This document shows positions 1 through 9,367 of a stretch of 64,000 nucleotides of DNA, piece by piece. The notes below the pieces were generated by a model, which saw only the letters and a program-made list of their open reading frames with translations, did no database searches and was not told the origin of the DNA. This DNA is from Burkholderia sp. WSM2232 (lineage in GTDB: Bacteria > Pseudomonadota > Gammaproteobacteria > Burkholderiales > Burkholderiaceae). How positions within the stretch are numbered: the stretch's first letter is position 1; each line of letters starts with the position of its first letter. Both the position numbers and the translations under genes were made by a program. Location: contig NZ_AWZV01000004.1 in the NCBI RefSeq assembly GCF_000472545.1, positions 186,001-250,000 on the forward strand, in the 5' to 3' direction.

Positions 1-527
1 GTGCCGACGAACGCGGCCAAACGGCCGCCTACCTTCAGCTGCTCGAGCAGTTCCTGCGGCAGCACCGGCAGCCCGCCCGACACGCAGATCACGTCGTACG
101 GAGCGGCGGCGGCCCAGCCGCGCGCGGCGTCGCCGGTTGCAACTTCCACGTTCAGCACACCGTTGGCGATCAGGTTGGTCTTGGCCAGTTCAGCGAGCTC
201 GGGTTCGATGTCGACCGTCAGCACGTGTTGCGCTCGATGTGCGAGCAGCGCCGCCATATAACCGGAACCGGCGCCGATCTCCAGCACGCTTTCGTGTTTC
301 TTCACCGCCAGTTCCTGCAGCGCGCGCGCTTCCACTCGCGGCGCCAGCATGTGCTGGCCGGCCGGCAGCGGCACTTCGAAGTCGGCGAAAGCCAGTTCGC
401 GGTAAGCGGCGGGGACGAAGTTTTCACGCTTGACGATCGACAGCAGATTCAGCACGTCCTGGTCGAGCACTTCCCAGGGGCGGATCTGCTGTTCGATCAT
501 GTTGAAACGCGCTTGCTCGATGTTCAT
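1..527 (-). CDS. Protein-L-isoaspartate O-methyltransferase family protein (3' end outside window)
   Basis: The first 175 codons of a SAM-dependent methyltransferase are present; the gene runs off the left edge with no stop in the window. The ATG at 527 gives MNIEQARFNMIEQQIRPWE, the usual opening of the Pcm-like proteins of Burkholderiales. SAM-binding motif I is visible as VLEIGAGSGYMAALLA, followed by an acidic loop (VDIEPEL) and the motif II region (YDVICVSGGLP). In related genomes this gene lies upstream of rhodanese, tolC and waaA genes; that context is outside the window. Whether it repairs isoaspartyl residues or methylates another substrate cannot be told from sequence. Confidence 0.9.
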   Translation of the reverse strand, partial: MNIEQARFNMIEQQIRPWEVLDQDVLNLLSIVKRENFVPAAYRELAFADFEVPLPAGQHMLAPRVEARALQELAVKKHESVLEIGAGSGYMAALLAHRAQHVLTVDIEPELAELAKTNLIANGVLNVEVATGDAARGWAAAAPYDVICVSGGLPVLPQELLEQLKVGGRLAAFVG

Positions 528-824
528 GGTGGGTTTGGCGGTTCTGGTTTGGCGAGTGTGGCGATTTTCCTGCTGCGCGAGCGGCCCGGCAGAATGCGGG
601 CGAGCACGCCGCGGCAGCGTAACTGCGGGATTGTACCAAATGGCGCCGGGGGGCCGGGCGGGAGGCGGCAAGCGCTTCTGGCCATGTTCGTGGCCGCGCT
701 TCTCGCCGCCGTTTGGCTGCGCTCCTGGCCGCACTTTTGGCCACGCTCGCGGCTGTCCTATCAGCGTCGCCCCCGTGTTTATCCCTAGCGATCCGGCCTT
801 GCAGTCCGGCGCCTTTTCGCCCAA
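528..824. other. Intergenic region between the Pcm-like gene and the sugar operon
   Basis: This GC-rich stretch lies between divergently transcribed genes, so it should hold promoters for both. I found no convincing coding frame, tRNA or terminator in it. Its right end abuts the LacI operator at 825-844. Confidence 0.5.
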
Positions 825-844
825 AAATGTAATCGATTACATTT
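825..844. promoter_or_regulatory. LacI-family operator (perfect 20-bp palindrome)
   Basis: AAATGTAATCGATTACATTT is a perfect inverted repeat centred on the CG at 834/835, the typical form of LacI/GalR-family operators with a central CpG. It lies 15 bp before the GTG start of the regulator gene, where bound repressor would block transcription. The most economical reading is autorepression of the lacI-ABC-catabolic operon, relieved by the transported sugar. Confidence 0.85.
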
Positions 845-859
845 CCGGAAGCCGAGCGC

Positions 860-1990
860 GTGTCCCGTTCCACGTCAAAAGCGAAGTCTGCCGCCCCGGG
901 CGCGGCCCCGGTCGAGCCGGCCGCACAGCCGCAGCGGGAGCCGCAACTGAACCGGCAACTGGCGCCGCAGCCGCTCGCGCACGCCGGGCAGCGCACCGAG
1001 GGCGTGTCCATCGCCGGCGTCGCGAAGCAGGCGGGCGTGTCGGTCGCCACGGTGTCACGCGTGCTGAACGCGCACGAGAACGTTCGTCCCGCCACGCGCG
1101 ACAAGGTGCTGGCCGCCATCGACGCGAGCGGCTACCGCGTCAACGAACTCGCGCGAAACCTGCGCACGGCCGAAAGCCGTCTGCTGCTGACCATGGTGCC
1201 CGACTTCGGCAATCCGTTTTACGCGGAGATCGTGCGCGGCATCGACAGCGTCGCGCGTCAGCACGGCTACTTCATGCTGTTGTGCGATACCGGCGCGGAC
1301 GCGGGCCGCGAGCGCAGTTACTTCGACCTGCTGCGCCGCCGCCGCGCGGACGGCGCGATCTGCCTGGACCCCGCGACGATCCAGCAGGCGCTTGGCGAAG
1401 CGTCGAGCGCGCTGCCGTGGGTGGCCTGCTGCGAGTTCGATCCGGCGATGGGCGTGCCGTACGTCGGCATCGACAACTATCGGGCCGCGGGCGACGCCGT
1501 GCGCCATCTGCTCGCGCGAGGGCACAAGCGCATCGGTCTCATCAATTCCGACATCGACTATCTGTATGCACGCCAGAGGCAGCAAGGCTATCTCGACGCG
1601 CTCACCGAAGCGGGCATCACGCCGCTCGAGGGCTGGCGTATGAACCTCAACAGTCTCGACTACGAAGCAGGCGCCTCGGCCGCCGCCACGCTGATGCTGC
1701 CGCCCGACGCGCCCACCGCGATCTTCGCCGTATCCGACACGCTCGCCACCGGCGTGCTGCACGGCTTGCGCAGCATCGGCAAACGCGTGCCCGACGACGT
1801 GGCGGTGATCGGCTTCGACGACATCTCCATCGCCGCGCAAGTCGACCCGCCGCTCACCACGATCGCGCAGCCAATGCGCGAACTGGGCGAGACAGCCGCG
1901 CGCCTCTTGCTGCAGCGGCTCGCGAATCCGCTGGCGAACGTGCCGGGCGTGCTGCTGCCGCACCGGCTCGTGATTCGCGGGAGCACCTGA
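860..1990 (+). CDS. LacI-family transcriptional regulator of the sugar operon
   Basis: This 376-residue repressor has the LacI helix-turn-helix at about residues 49-70 (VSIAGVAKQAGVSVATVSRV) with the hinge helix after it, then a periplasmic-binding-protein-like effector domain ending in the usual IGFDDISIAAQVDPPLTTI segment. About 48 Ala/Pro/Gln-rich residues precede the HTH, longer than in most family members. The GTG at 860 has GGAAG at 847-851 as ribosome-binding site; a later start is possible. It is the first gene of the operon, three bases before the transporter ATPase, and probably binds the operator at 825-844. The effector is probably the sugar carried by the downstream transporter. 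Confidence 0.93.
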   Translation: MSRSTSKAKSAAPGAAPVEPAAQPQREPQLNRQLAPQPLAHAGQRTEGVSIAGVAKQAGVSVATVSRVLNAHENVRPATRDKVLAAIDASGYRVNELARNLRTAESRLLLTMVPDFGNPFYAEIVRGIDSVARQHGYFMLLCDTGADAGRERSYFDLLRRRRADGAICLDPATIQQALGEASSALPWVACCEFDPAMGVPYVGIDNYRAAGDAVRHLLARGHKRIGLINSDIDYLYARQRQQGYLDALTEAGITPLEGWRMNLNSLDYEAGASAAATLMLPPDAPTAIFAVSDTLATGVLHGLRSIGKRVPDDVAVIGFDDISIAAQVDPPLTTIAQPMRELGETAARLLLQRLANPLANVPGVLLPHRLVIRGST

Positions 1991-1993
1991 ACC

Positions 1994-3481
1994 ATGAGTC
2001 TGGCGATCCGCTTCGACGACATCCGCAAAGATTTCGGCCCTGTGCGCGTGCTGCACGGCGTGAGCTTCGACCTGGCGCCAGGGCGCGTCTACGGTTTGCT
2101 GGGAGAGAACGGCGCGGGCAAGTCGACGCTGATGAAAATTCTCGCCGGCTATGAAACCGCGACTTCGGGCACCTTGCTCGTGGACGGTCGCGCGCAGCAT
2201 TTCAGCGGTTCGCGCGACGCCGAGTCGCAAGGCATCGTGCTGATTCACCAGGAGTTCAATCTCGCCGAGCATCTGACGATTGCGCAGAACATGTACCTCG
2301 GCCACGAGAAGCGGCGCGGCTGGTTCGTCGACGATGCCGCGATGCGCGCCGAAGCCGCGCGCTATCTCGCGCAGGTGGGCCTCGACAGGGCCCCCGACAC
2401 GAAGGTGCGCGAGCTGATCGTCGCCGAAAAACAGATGGTGGAGATTGCCAAGGCGCTGTCGCGCCGCGCGCGGCTGCTCATCATGGACGAGCCGACGGCC
2501 ACGCTCACGCCGTCCGAAACCGAGCGTCTCTTCACGCTGATGGCGAAGCTGAAGGCGGACGGCGTGACGATCGTGTACATCTCGCACAAGCTCGATGAAG
2601 TGGAGCGCATCACCGACGAGGTGATCGTGATGCGCGACGGCCGCTTTGTCGCGCGCAACGAAACGGCCGCGCTCGCGCGGCAGCAGATGGCGAACCTGAT
2701 GGTCGGCCGCGACGTGTCCGACATGTTTCCAGCCAAGATCACCGTGTCCGCGAGCGCGCCGGTCGCGCTCAAAGTGGCAGGGCTGAGCGTGCCGGATTGG
2801 GTGGAAGACCTGAGCTTCGAGGTGCGCGCCGGCGAAGTGCTGGGTTTCGCGGGACTCGTCGGCGCGGGCCGCACCGAGGCGTTCGAAGCGATCATCGGCT
2901 TGCGCAAACGCACGGCGGGGCGCATCGAAATAGCGGGCCGCAGCGTCGATCTCAAAAGTCCGCGCGACGCCATGCGTCACGGTCTGACCTACCTGAGCGA
3001 AGACCGCAAAGGCAAAGGTCTGCACGTGAACCTGAACCTGCAGGACAACCTCACGCTAATGACGCTCGAACGCTACGCGCGTCCGCTGCTCGATCTGAAG
3101 GCGGGCCGCGAAGCATTGAAGAGTGCGGTGAACGAATTCGGTATTCGTACCGGCGACCTGTCGAGCCGCGCGCGCATGCTCTCGGGCGGCAATCAGCAAA
3201 AGCTCGCACTCGCCAAGTTCCTGCAGCCGGAGCCGGACGTGATCGTGCTCGACGAACCGACGCGCGGCGTGGACGTCGGCGCGAAACGCGATATCTACTT
3301 CCTGATTCATCGCCTCGCCGCGCAAGGCCGCGCGGTGATCGTCATTTCATCCGAACTCATCGAGCTGATCGGCTTGTGTCATCGCGTCGCTGTATTGCGC
3401 GCGGGACGCCTGCAGGCCACGCTCACGCTCGAACATCTGACCGAAGAGGAGTTGATCGCCCATGCGACCGGCACCCACTGA
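1994..3481 (+). CDS. Sugar ABC transporter ATP-binding protein (RbsA/XylG type, two cassettes)
   Basis: This 495-residue protein contains two fused ABC domains, the arrangement of carbohydrate-uptake (CUT2) ATPases such as RbsA and XylG. The N-terminal cassette has Walker [13 protein letters not shown] (about residues 34-45) and Walker [13 protein letters not shown]. The C-terminal cassette has the degenerate Walker [10 protein letters not shown] (about 286-294), signature LSGGNQQK (about 396) and [14 protein letters not shown]. It starts three bases after the regulator stop and its last 20 bp overlap the permease gene, so translation is likely coupled. It energises import through the membrane partner at 3462-4475. 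Family membership is certain; the sugar is not. Confidence 0.95.
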   Translation: MSLAIRFDDIRKDFGPVRVLHGVSFDLAPGRVYGLLGENGAGKSTLMKILAGYETATSGTLLVDGRAQHFSGSRDAESQGIVLIHQEFNLAEHLTIAQNMYLGHEKRRGWFVDDAAMRAEAARYLAQVGLDRAPDTKVRELIVAEKQMVEIAKALSRRARLLIMDEPTATLTPSETERLFTLMAKLKADGVTIVYISHKLDEVERITDEVIVMRDGRFVARNETAALARQQMANLMVGRDVSDMFPAKITVSASAPVALKVAGLSVPDWVEDLSFEVRAGEVLGFAGLVGAGRTEAFEAIIGLRKRTAGRIEIAGRSVDLKSPRDAMRHGLTYLSEDRKGKGLHVNLNLQDNLTLMTLERYARPLLDLKAGREALKSAVNEFGIRTGDLSSRARMLSGGNQQKLALAKFLQPEPDVIVLDEPTRGVDVGAKRDIYFLIHRLAAQGRAVIVISSELIELIGLCHRVAVLRAGRLQATLTLEHLTEEELIAHATGTH

Positions 3482-4475
3482 AGCCGTGCAATCCGGCCGC
3501 GCGTTGCGCTTCGCTCATCGTCTGTATGCGCTCGGGCCGTTCGCCGGGCTGATCGCGCTGTGTATCGTCGGCACGCTGCTGAACCCCGATTTCGCCACGC
3601 TCGACAACATGATGAACGTGCTCACGCGCACCTCGTTCATCGGCATCATTGCCGTGGGCATGACGTTCGTGATCATTTCGGGCGGCATCGACCTGTCGGT
3701 CGGCTCGATGGCCGCGCTGATCGCGGGCAGCATGATCTGGCTGATGAATGCGCTTGCGGCGGGCGTGGGCGGCCATACGTTCGCGCCTCTGACGATCGTC
3801 ACGCTCGGCATTGTCTTTGCGCTCGTGCTGGGCGGCCTGTTCGGTTGCGCGCATGGTCTGCTCATCACGAAGGGGCGCATCGAGCCGTTCATCGTCACGC
3901 TGGGTACGCTGGGCATCTTTCGCGCGGTGCTCACCTGGCTCGCCGACGGCGGCGCGCTGACGCTCGATAATTCGTTATCCGATCTTTATGGGCCGGTCTA
4001 TTACGCGAGCCTCTTTGGCGTGCCCGTGCCGATCTGGGTGTTTCTGGTGACGGCGGCGGGCGGCGCGCTGATTCTCAACCGCACGGCTTTCGGGCGGCAC
4101 GTGCAGGCCATCGGCTCGAATGAACAGGTCGCGCGTTACGCGGCGATTCGCGTGGACAGCGTGAAGATCGTGACGTATGTGCTGCTCGGCATCTGCGTTG
4201 GCGTCGCCACCGTGCTGTACGTGCCGCGTCTCGGTTCGGCGACGCCGACCACCGGCCTGCTGTGGGAGCTCGAGGCGATTGCGTCGGTGGTGGTGGGCGG
4301 CACGGCACTGAAGGGCGGCGAGGGACGTGTGATAGGCACGGTGATCGGCGCCATTCTGTTGTCGGTAATCGCCAATATCCTGAATCTCACCAGCATTATC
4401 AGCGTGTATCTGAACGCTGCGGTGCAGGGCGTGGTGATTATCTTCGTCGCGTTCGTGCAGCGCGGACGGCGGTAG
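3462..4475 (+). CDS. Sugar ABC transporter permease (RbsC family)
   Basis: This 337-residue hydrophobic protein has about eight to ten membrane segments and the RbsC-type motifs [21 protein letters not shown] near residue 65 and [20 protein letters not shown] near residue 270. It should form the homodimeric inner-membrane channel of the CUT2 transporter. The ATG at 3462 lies inside the ATPase gene (20-bp overlap). Confidence 0.95.
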   Translation: MRPAPTEAVQSGRALRFAHRLYALGPFAGLIALCIVGTLLNPDFATLDNMMNVLTRTSFIGIIAVGMTFVIISGGIDLSVGSMAALIAGSMIWLMNALAAGVGGHTFAPLTIVTLGIVFALVLGGLFGCAHGLLITKGRIEPFIVTLGTLGIFRAVLTWLADGGALTLDNSLSDLYGPVYYASLFGVPVPIWVFLVTAAGGALILNRTAFGRHVQAIGSNEQVARYAAIRVDSVKIVTYVLLGICVGVATVLYVPRLGSATPTTGLLWELEAIASVVVGGTALKGGEGRVIGTVIGAILLSVIANILNLTSIISVYLNAAVQGVVIIFVAFVQRGRR

Positions 4476-4547
4476 CGGCAGCGGTTCGAGGTGAAACAAC
4501 GGAAGGGGCGCACAAGCGCCTCATAACAGCAGATAGGAGACGCAACC

Positions 4548-5510
4548 ATGAAGCAGGTCATTCGAGCGATCGGCGCCAGCATGCTGGCGTTGGGCATATT
4601 GAGCAGCGCAGGCATTGCCCGCGCCGACGACAAGGTCACGCTGGGCGTCGCGATTCCCACTGCGGATCACGGCTTCACCGGCGGCATTGTCTGGTGGGCC
4701 AACAAGGCGAAGGCCGATCTGGAGAAAGCGCACCCGAACCTCAAGGTGATCGTGAAGACCGCGGCTGGCTCGCCCGAGCAGGCAAACCAGTTGCAGGACC
4801 TCGTCACCGTCAACAAGATCAATGCGCTCGTGATCTTTCCGTTCGAGTCGGCGTCGCTCACGCAGCCGGTTGCGCAGGTCAAGAAGAAGGGCGTGTATGT
4901 GACGGTGGTGGATCGCGGCCTGACCGACACCAGCGCACAAGACGCCTACGTGGCCGGCGACAACACCGCGTTCGGCAGAATCCCCGCCGAGTATCTGGCC
5001 AAAGCCCTCGACGGCAAGGGCGACATCGTCGCGCTGCGCGGCATTCCGACCACGCTCGACAACGAACGCTGGAGCGCTTTCACCGGCGCGCTGAAGGCTT
5101 ACCCGAACATCAAGATTCTCGACGCCAAGTACGCGAACTGGAACCGCGACGACGCGTTCAAGGTGATGCAGGACTACCTTACGCGCTTCAAGCACATCGA
5201 CGCCGTGTGGGCCGCCGACGACGACATGGCGGTCGGCGTACTCAAGGCCATCGACCAGGCCAGGCGCAGCGACATCAAGATCGTGTTCGGCGGCGCGGGC
5301 TCGAAGGGCATGGTGAAGAACGTGATGGACGGCGCGCCGCTCATCAAGGCCGACGTGTCGTATTCGCCGAAGTTCATCTACGACGCGATCAAGCTGACAG
5401 CCGAAGCGCGCCTCAAAGGCGAGAAGCTGCCGGCCACCACGATCATTCCGTCGGTGCTCATCACGAAGGAAAACGCGAAAGACTTCTATTTTCCGGACTC
5501 GCCGTTCTGA
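4548..5510 (+). CDS. Periplasmic sugar-binding protein of the ABC transporter
   Basis: This 320-residue protein belongs to the type-1 periplasmic binding protein family (ribose/galactose-like). A signal peptide ends at about Ala26 ([10 protein letters not shown]). The mature part has the family landmarks [21 protein letters not shown] at the N-terminus and the hinge-region segment [23 protein letters not shown] precedes the ATG with good spacing. It follows the permease by 72 bp and should deliver the sugar to it. Neighbouring genes suggest a monosaccharide or a related polyol, but binding residues cannot be assigned reliably. Confidence 0.94.
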   Translation: MKQVIRAIGASMLALGILSSAGIARADDKVTLGVAIPTADHGFTGGIVWWANKAKADLEKAHPNLKVIVKTAAGSPEQANQLQDLVTVNKINALVIFPFESASLTQPVAQVKKKGVYVTVVDRGLTDTSAQDAYVAGDNTAFGRIPAEYLAKALDGKGDIVALRGIPTTLDNERWSAFTGALKAYPNIKILDAKYANWNRDDAFKVMQDYLTRFKHIDAVWAADDDMAVGVLKAIDQARRSDIKIVFGGAGSKGMVKNVMDGAPLIKADVSYSPKFIYDAIKLTAEARLKGEKLPATTIIPSVLITKENAKDFYFPDSPF

Positions 5511-5553
5511 TCATGAGCCGCGCGGCGCACGCCCTGATTAAAGGAATCATACG

Positions 5554-6603
5554 ATGAGAACCATCAAAGGTCCGGCGGTTTTCCTCGCCCAGTTCATGGG
5601 CGACGAGGCGCCGTTCGACAACCTTGCGCATCTGGCCAACTGGGCAGCGAGTCTCGGCTTCAAGGGCATCCAGGTGCCGTGCGACGCGCGCCTGATCGAT
5701 CTCGAGCGGGCCGCGTCGAGCGACGCGTATTGCGACGAACTGCGCGAAACCGTGGACGACGCGGGCGTGACGATCACCGAACTGTCGACCCATCTGCAAG
5801 GGCAGCTCGTGGCCGTGCACCCCGCGTACGACACGCTGTTCGACGGCTTCGCGGCGCCGCACGTGCGAGGTAATCCGGCGGCGCGCACGCAGTGGGCCGT
5901 CGAGCAAATGAAGCTCGCGGCGCAAGCGTCGCAACGTCTGGGGCTCGACACGCATGTGTCGTTTTCGGGCGCGCTCGCGTGGCCGTATCTATACCCCTGG
6001 CCGCAGCGCCCCGCTGGTCTGGTCGAAGCCGCATTCGACGAACTGGCGCGCCGCTGGACGCCGATTCTCGACGCGTTCGACGCGGCCGGCGTGAACGTGT
6101 GCTACGAACTGCATCCGGGCGAGGATCTGCACGACGGCGTGAGCTTCGAGCGTTTTCTCGCGGGCGTGAAGCATCATCCGCGCGCGAACATCCTCTACGA
6201 CCCGAGCCATTTCGTGTTGCAGCAGCTCGACTACCTTGCGTTCATCGACATCTATCACGAGCGCATCAAGGCGTTTCATGTGAAAGACGCCGAGTTCCGG
6301 CCGAACGGCAAGCAGGGCGTATACGGCGGCTATAGCGGCTGGCTGGAGCGCGCGGGGCGCTTCCGCTCGCTCGGCGACGGGCAGATCGACTTTGGGGCGA
6401 TCTTCTCGAAGATGGCGCAATACGATTTTCCCGGCTGGGCGGTGCTCGAATGGGAGTGCGCGCTCAAGCATCCGCATGACGGCGCGCGCGAAGGCGCGCA
6501 GTTCATTCGCGAGCACATTATCCGCGTGGCCGAACATGCATTCGACGACTTCGCGGGCAGCGGTGTCGATGCGGTGCAACTCAAGCGCGTGCTCGGCATC
6601 TGA
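5554..6603 (+). CDS. Sugar phosphate isomerase/epimerase-like TIM-barrel protein
   Basis: This 349-residue protein is of the xylose-isomerase-like TIM-barrel family (AP endonuclease 2 fold; IolE/IolI/DTE relatives). Metal-ligand-type segments are visible: NVCYELHPGED (Glu/His), ILYDPSHFVLQ (Asp/His), IKAFHVKDAEF (His/Asp) and VLEWECALKHP (Glu). An AAAGGA ribosome-binding site precedes the ATG. It sits between the transporter and an NAD(P)-dependent sugar oxidoreductase, so it probably isomerises or epimerises the imported sugar or its keto derivative. The exact reaction is unknown. Confidence 0.85.
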   Translation: MRTIKGPAVFLAQFMGDEAPFDNLAHLANWAASLGFKGIQVPCDARLIDLERAASSDAYCDELRETVDDAGVTITELSTHLQGQLVAVHPAYDTLFDGFAAPHVRGNPAARTQWAVEQMKLAAQASQRLGLDTHVSFSGALAWPYLYPWPQRPAGLVEAAFDELARRWTPILDAFDAAGVNVCYELHPGEDLHDGVSFERFLAGVKHHPRANILYDPSHFVLQQLDYLAFIDIYHERIKAFHVKDAEFRPNGKQGVYGGYSGWLERAGRFRSLGDGQIDFGAIFSKMAQYDFPGWAVLEWECALKHPHDGAREGAQFIREHIIRVAEHAFDDFAGSGVDAVQLKRVLGI

Positions 6604-6639
6604 GCACCAGGCAGGTAAAAGGCGAAAGGAGCGGGCGCA

Positions 6640-7788
6640 ATGCCATACAGAAGACTCAGGCTCGGCATGGTCGGCGGCGGGCAGGGCGCATTCATCGGCG
6701 CGGTGCATCGCCTCGCGGCGCGGCTCGACGACCGTTTCGAACTGGTGGCGGGCGCGCTGTCGTCCGATCCGCAACGCGCGCGGTCGAGCGCCGCCGAGGC
6801 GGGCGTCGCGCGCAGCTACGACGACTGGCGCGAGATGGCGCGCGCGGAAGCGGCGCGCGAGGACGGCATTGACGCCGTGGCCATCGTGACACCTAATCAT
6901 CTGCATGCGCCGGTGGCAACCGCGTTTCTCGAGGCCGGCATTCATGTGGTGTGCGACAAGCCGCTTGCCGTGTCGCTTGCCGAAGGGGAGGCGCTCGCAA
7001 AACTCGCGCGCGAGAAAAACCGGCTGTTTGCGCTCACGCATACGTATTCCGGCTATCCGCTCGTGCGCCATGCGCGCGAGATGATCGAAGCGGGCGAGAT
7101 CGGCCAGATTCGTGTCGTACAGGTCGAATATGCTCAGGACTGGCTCGCCGAACCGGTCGAAAACGGTGGCCTGAACAAGCAGGCCGGCTGGCGCACGGAC
7201 CCGGCTCTCGCGGGCCCGGCGGGTTGTCTCGGCGACATTGGCACGCATGCGTATCATCTCGCGTCGTTCGTCACGGCCATGACGCCTGTGGCGCTCTCCG
7301 CTGAGTTGCATACGTTCGTGCCGGGACGGCGCATCGACGATCATGCGCAAGCCATGCTGCGCTATGCAAATGGCGCGCGCGGCATGCTGTGGGCGAGCCA
7401 GGTGGCGAGCGGCGCGGAAAACGCGTTGCGCCTGCGCGTGTACGGCACCCGGGCGAGCCTTGCGTTCGATCAGGAGCAGCCGAACGAATTGTGGTTCACA
7501 CCGCTTGGCGGGGCCGCGCAGCGTTTGACGCGGGCCCGCGTGAGCGGCGCGAGCGCGGCGCACGCGACGCGTGTGCCCGCCGGTCATCCCGAAGGTTATC
7601 TGGAGGCGTTTGCGCAGTTGTATAAAGACGCCGCCTTGCAGATCGAGGCGCTGAACGAGGGCCGCGCGCTGCCTGCCGAGAGTCTGTTGCTCACTACCGT
7701 GGAAGACGGCGTTGCGGGGCTGCGTTTCATCGACGCCATGCTGGCGAGCAGCGCGGCAGATGGCCAGTGGCGCGAGATCGCGCCATAA
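6640..7788 (+). CDS. Gfo/Idh/MocA family oxidoreductase
   Basis: This 382-residue NAD(P)-dependent dehydrogenase has an N-terminal Rossmann fold with the dinucleotide motif [12 protein letters not shown] (residues 7-18), the family motif [15 protein letters not shown] (Glu/Asp-Lys-Pro, about residues 105-119) and the catalytic-region segment [20 protein letters not shown] with the expected Asp and His. It ends the sugar operon; together with the TIM-barrel protein it forms a pair typical of inositol-like or amino-sugar catabolism by keto intermediates. The substrate cannot be assigned. Confidence 0.9.
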   Translation: MPYRRLRLGMVGGGQGAFIGAVHRLAARLDDRFELVAGALSSDPQRARSSAAEAGVARSYDDWREMARAEAAREDGIDAVAIVTPNHLHAPVATAFLEAGIHVVCDKPLAVSLAEGEALAKLAREKNRLFALTHTYSGYPLVRHAREMIEAGEIGQIRVVQVEYAQDWLAEPVENGGLNKQAGWRTDPALAGPAGCLGDIGTHAYHLASFVTAMTPVALSAELHTFVPGRRIDDHAQAMLRYANGARGMLWASQVASGAENALRLRVYGTRASLAFDQEQPNELWFTPLGGAAQRLTRARVSGASAAHATRVPAGHPEGYLEAFAQLYKDAALQIEALNEGRALPAESLLLTTVEDGVAGLRFIDAMLASSAADGQWREIAP

Positions 7789-7793
7789 CGGTT

Positions 7794-8054
7794 CTAGCCG
7801 CCTTTGCTCTTCCTGATCTGCGCTTCGAACGCAACATCGAGCTTGCTCGCCTTGCGAGGCTTGGGCGGACCGTACGCGTCGACGAACTTGACGAAGTCGT
7901 CGAGTGTCAGCGGGTCGGAGACCTTCTTGTCCGTGCCGCCCGATTTGTCGACGAGATAAAAGAGGCCGCCCGAGAGACTGATGGCCGCGAACTGCGGATT
8001 GCCGCTGCGCGTTTTCAGCCGCTCGACAGCATGAATGGCTCGTGTGGTGCGCAT
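7794..8054 (-). CDS. Conserved hypothetical protein, 86 residues
   Basis: I do not recognise a named family. The predicted protein has a hydrophobic patch (FAAISLSGGLFYLV) and a basic C-terminus (PPKPRKASKLDVAFEAQIRKSKGG). No signal peptide or catalytic motif is evident. It is convergent with the sugar operon, whose last gene stops five bases away, and is separated by about 110 bp from the downstream end of the binding-protein gene at 8166. Confidence 0.6.
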   Translation of the reverse strand: MRTTRAIHAVERLKTRSGNPQFAAISLSGGLFYLVDKSGGTDKKVSDPLTLDDFVKFVDAYGPPKPRKASKLDVAFEAQIRKSKGG

Positions 8055-8165
8055 GGTGTGGGACCGCCGTTGGGTTGGAGACTATAACTTTAACAACTTA
8101 GCCAGCGCAGCGCGCTTGAAGCATCGGGGCAGGCGCGCCGCGCCCGCCCCACAGCTGCAAGCCAC

Positions 8166-9326
8166 TCACTGACTCAGATACACGAACTTGCCATTCTTGA
8201 TGACGCCCATCACGCTTGCGCGCTGATCCAGCCCCACGTGATCCTTGGCGCTCGTGTTGACGACGCCGTTCGGCACGACCAGTTCATGCGCGTGTTCGAG
8301 TTCGTTGCGCAACGCGACGCGGAAAGCCTGCGTACCCGGCTGCGCGGTTTTCAGCGCGCGCGTCACGGCGTCCTGCAGACGCGGATACACGCCGGCTGCA
8401 TCGCCCGCAAACTGCGTGACGCTGCCTGCGCCGTACTTCGCTTCATAGTCGTTCGCAAACGCGAGCGCCGCCTTTTTCGCCGGATGATCCGCCGGCAGCG
8501 TGCGCGCCACTACCACCGGCTGCGTCGGGAACAGCGTGCCTTCCACGTCCTTGCCACCGAGCTTGATGAACTCGGGCGTCGCGATGCCGTGCGTCTGGTA
8601 GATCGGGCCTTTGAAACCTCGTTCGATTAGCGTGCGTTGCGGCAGCACCGTCGGCGTGCCGGCGCCGGCAATCAGGATCGCGTCGGGCTTCGCGGCCATC
8701 AGCTTCAGAACCTGGCCGGTCACGCTCGCGTCCGTGCGGTTATAGCGCTCGGTCGCGACCAACTGGATGTGGCGCAGCGCCGCGAACTTGCTGAACTCGT
8801 TGAGCCAGCTTTCGCCATAGCCGTCCGCGAAACCGATGAAGCCCACCGTCTTCACGTTGTGGTTCGACATGTAGCGCGTCATCACGTCGGCCATTGCGCT
8901 GTCGGTCTGCGCCATCTTGTAGGCCCACACCTTCTTGCCTTCCTGCGGCTCGACCACGCTTGCCGAGCCGATCAGCGTGATCATCGGCGTCTGGCTTTCG
9001 GCCACCGGATCGAGCGCGGCCATTGCAGCCGGCGTGATGTTGGGGCCGACGATCACATCCACGTGGTCCTCGTTGATCAGCTTGCGGATGTTGCGCACGG
9101 CGGCGCCAGGGTCGGACGCGTCGTCGAGGAAGATATAGTCGGCTTTCTGGCCGGCAATCGTGGCCGGCCACATCAGCATTGCGTTCTTGCTGGTAATGCC
9201 GATCACGGCGGCCGGGCCGGTGCTCGACAGGTCGATGCCGACCTTGATGTCGGCGTGCGCTGCCGTGGCGAGCAATAGCGCGCCGAGAGCGGCAAGGCCG
9301 CGAAGTCTGTTCTTATGCGACGTCAT
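8166..9326 (-). CDS. ABC transporter substrate-binding protein, branched-chain amino acid (LivJ-like) type
   Basis: This 386-residue periplasmic binding protein has the Leu/Ile/Val-type fold (Peripla_BP_6): IKVGIDLSSTGPAAVIG at the mature N-terminus and VRNIRKLINEDHVDVIVGP. The ATG at 9326 opens a clear signal peptide (MTSHKNRLRGLAALGALLLATAAHA, given here in outline: cleavage near residue 25) and has GGAG nine bases upstream; a TTG at 9371 would add 15 residues that do not fit a signal peptide. No permease or ATPase gene lies nearby, so its partners must be elsewhere. It follows cysB on the same strand by 41 bp. Confidence 0.9.
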   Translation of the reverse strand: MTSHKNRLRGLAALGALLLATAAHADIKVGIDLSSTGPAAVIGITSKNAMLMWPATIAGQKADYIFLDDASDPGAAVRNIRKLINEDHVDVIVGPNITPAAMAALDPVAESQTPMITLIGSASVVEPQEGKKVWAYKMAQTDSAMADVMTRYMSNHNVKTVGFIGFADGYGESWLNEFSKFAALRHIQLVATERYNRTDASVTGQVLKLMAAKPDAILIAGAGTPTVLPQRTLIERGFKGPIYQTHGIATPEFIKLGGKDVEGTLFPTQPVVVARTLPADHPAKKAALAFANDYEAKYGAGSVTQFAGDAAGVYPRLQDAVTRALKTAQPGTQAFRVALRNELEHAHELVVPNGVVNTSAKDHVGLDQRASVMGVIKNGKFVYLSQ

Positions 9327-9367
9327 CGTGTGGGTCTCCGTAGCGGAAAATGCGAAGCGGTAGTGAA

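Noticed and set aside
1055-3025. Long open frame on the minus strand opposite lacI and the ABC ATPase
   Set aside because: It is antisense to two genes with certain family matches; its Arg/His/Ala-rich product is typical of high-GC shadow frames.
8124-8148. GC-rich hairpin between the LivJ-like gene and the small hypothetical gene
   Set aside because: The stem has a mismatch and no T-tract in either direction, so I do not call it an intrinsic terminator.
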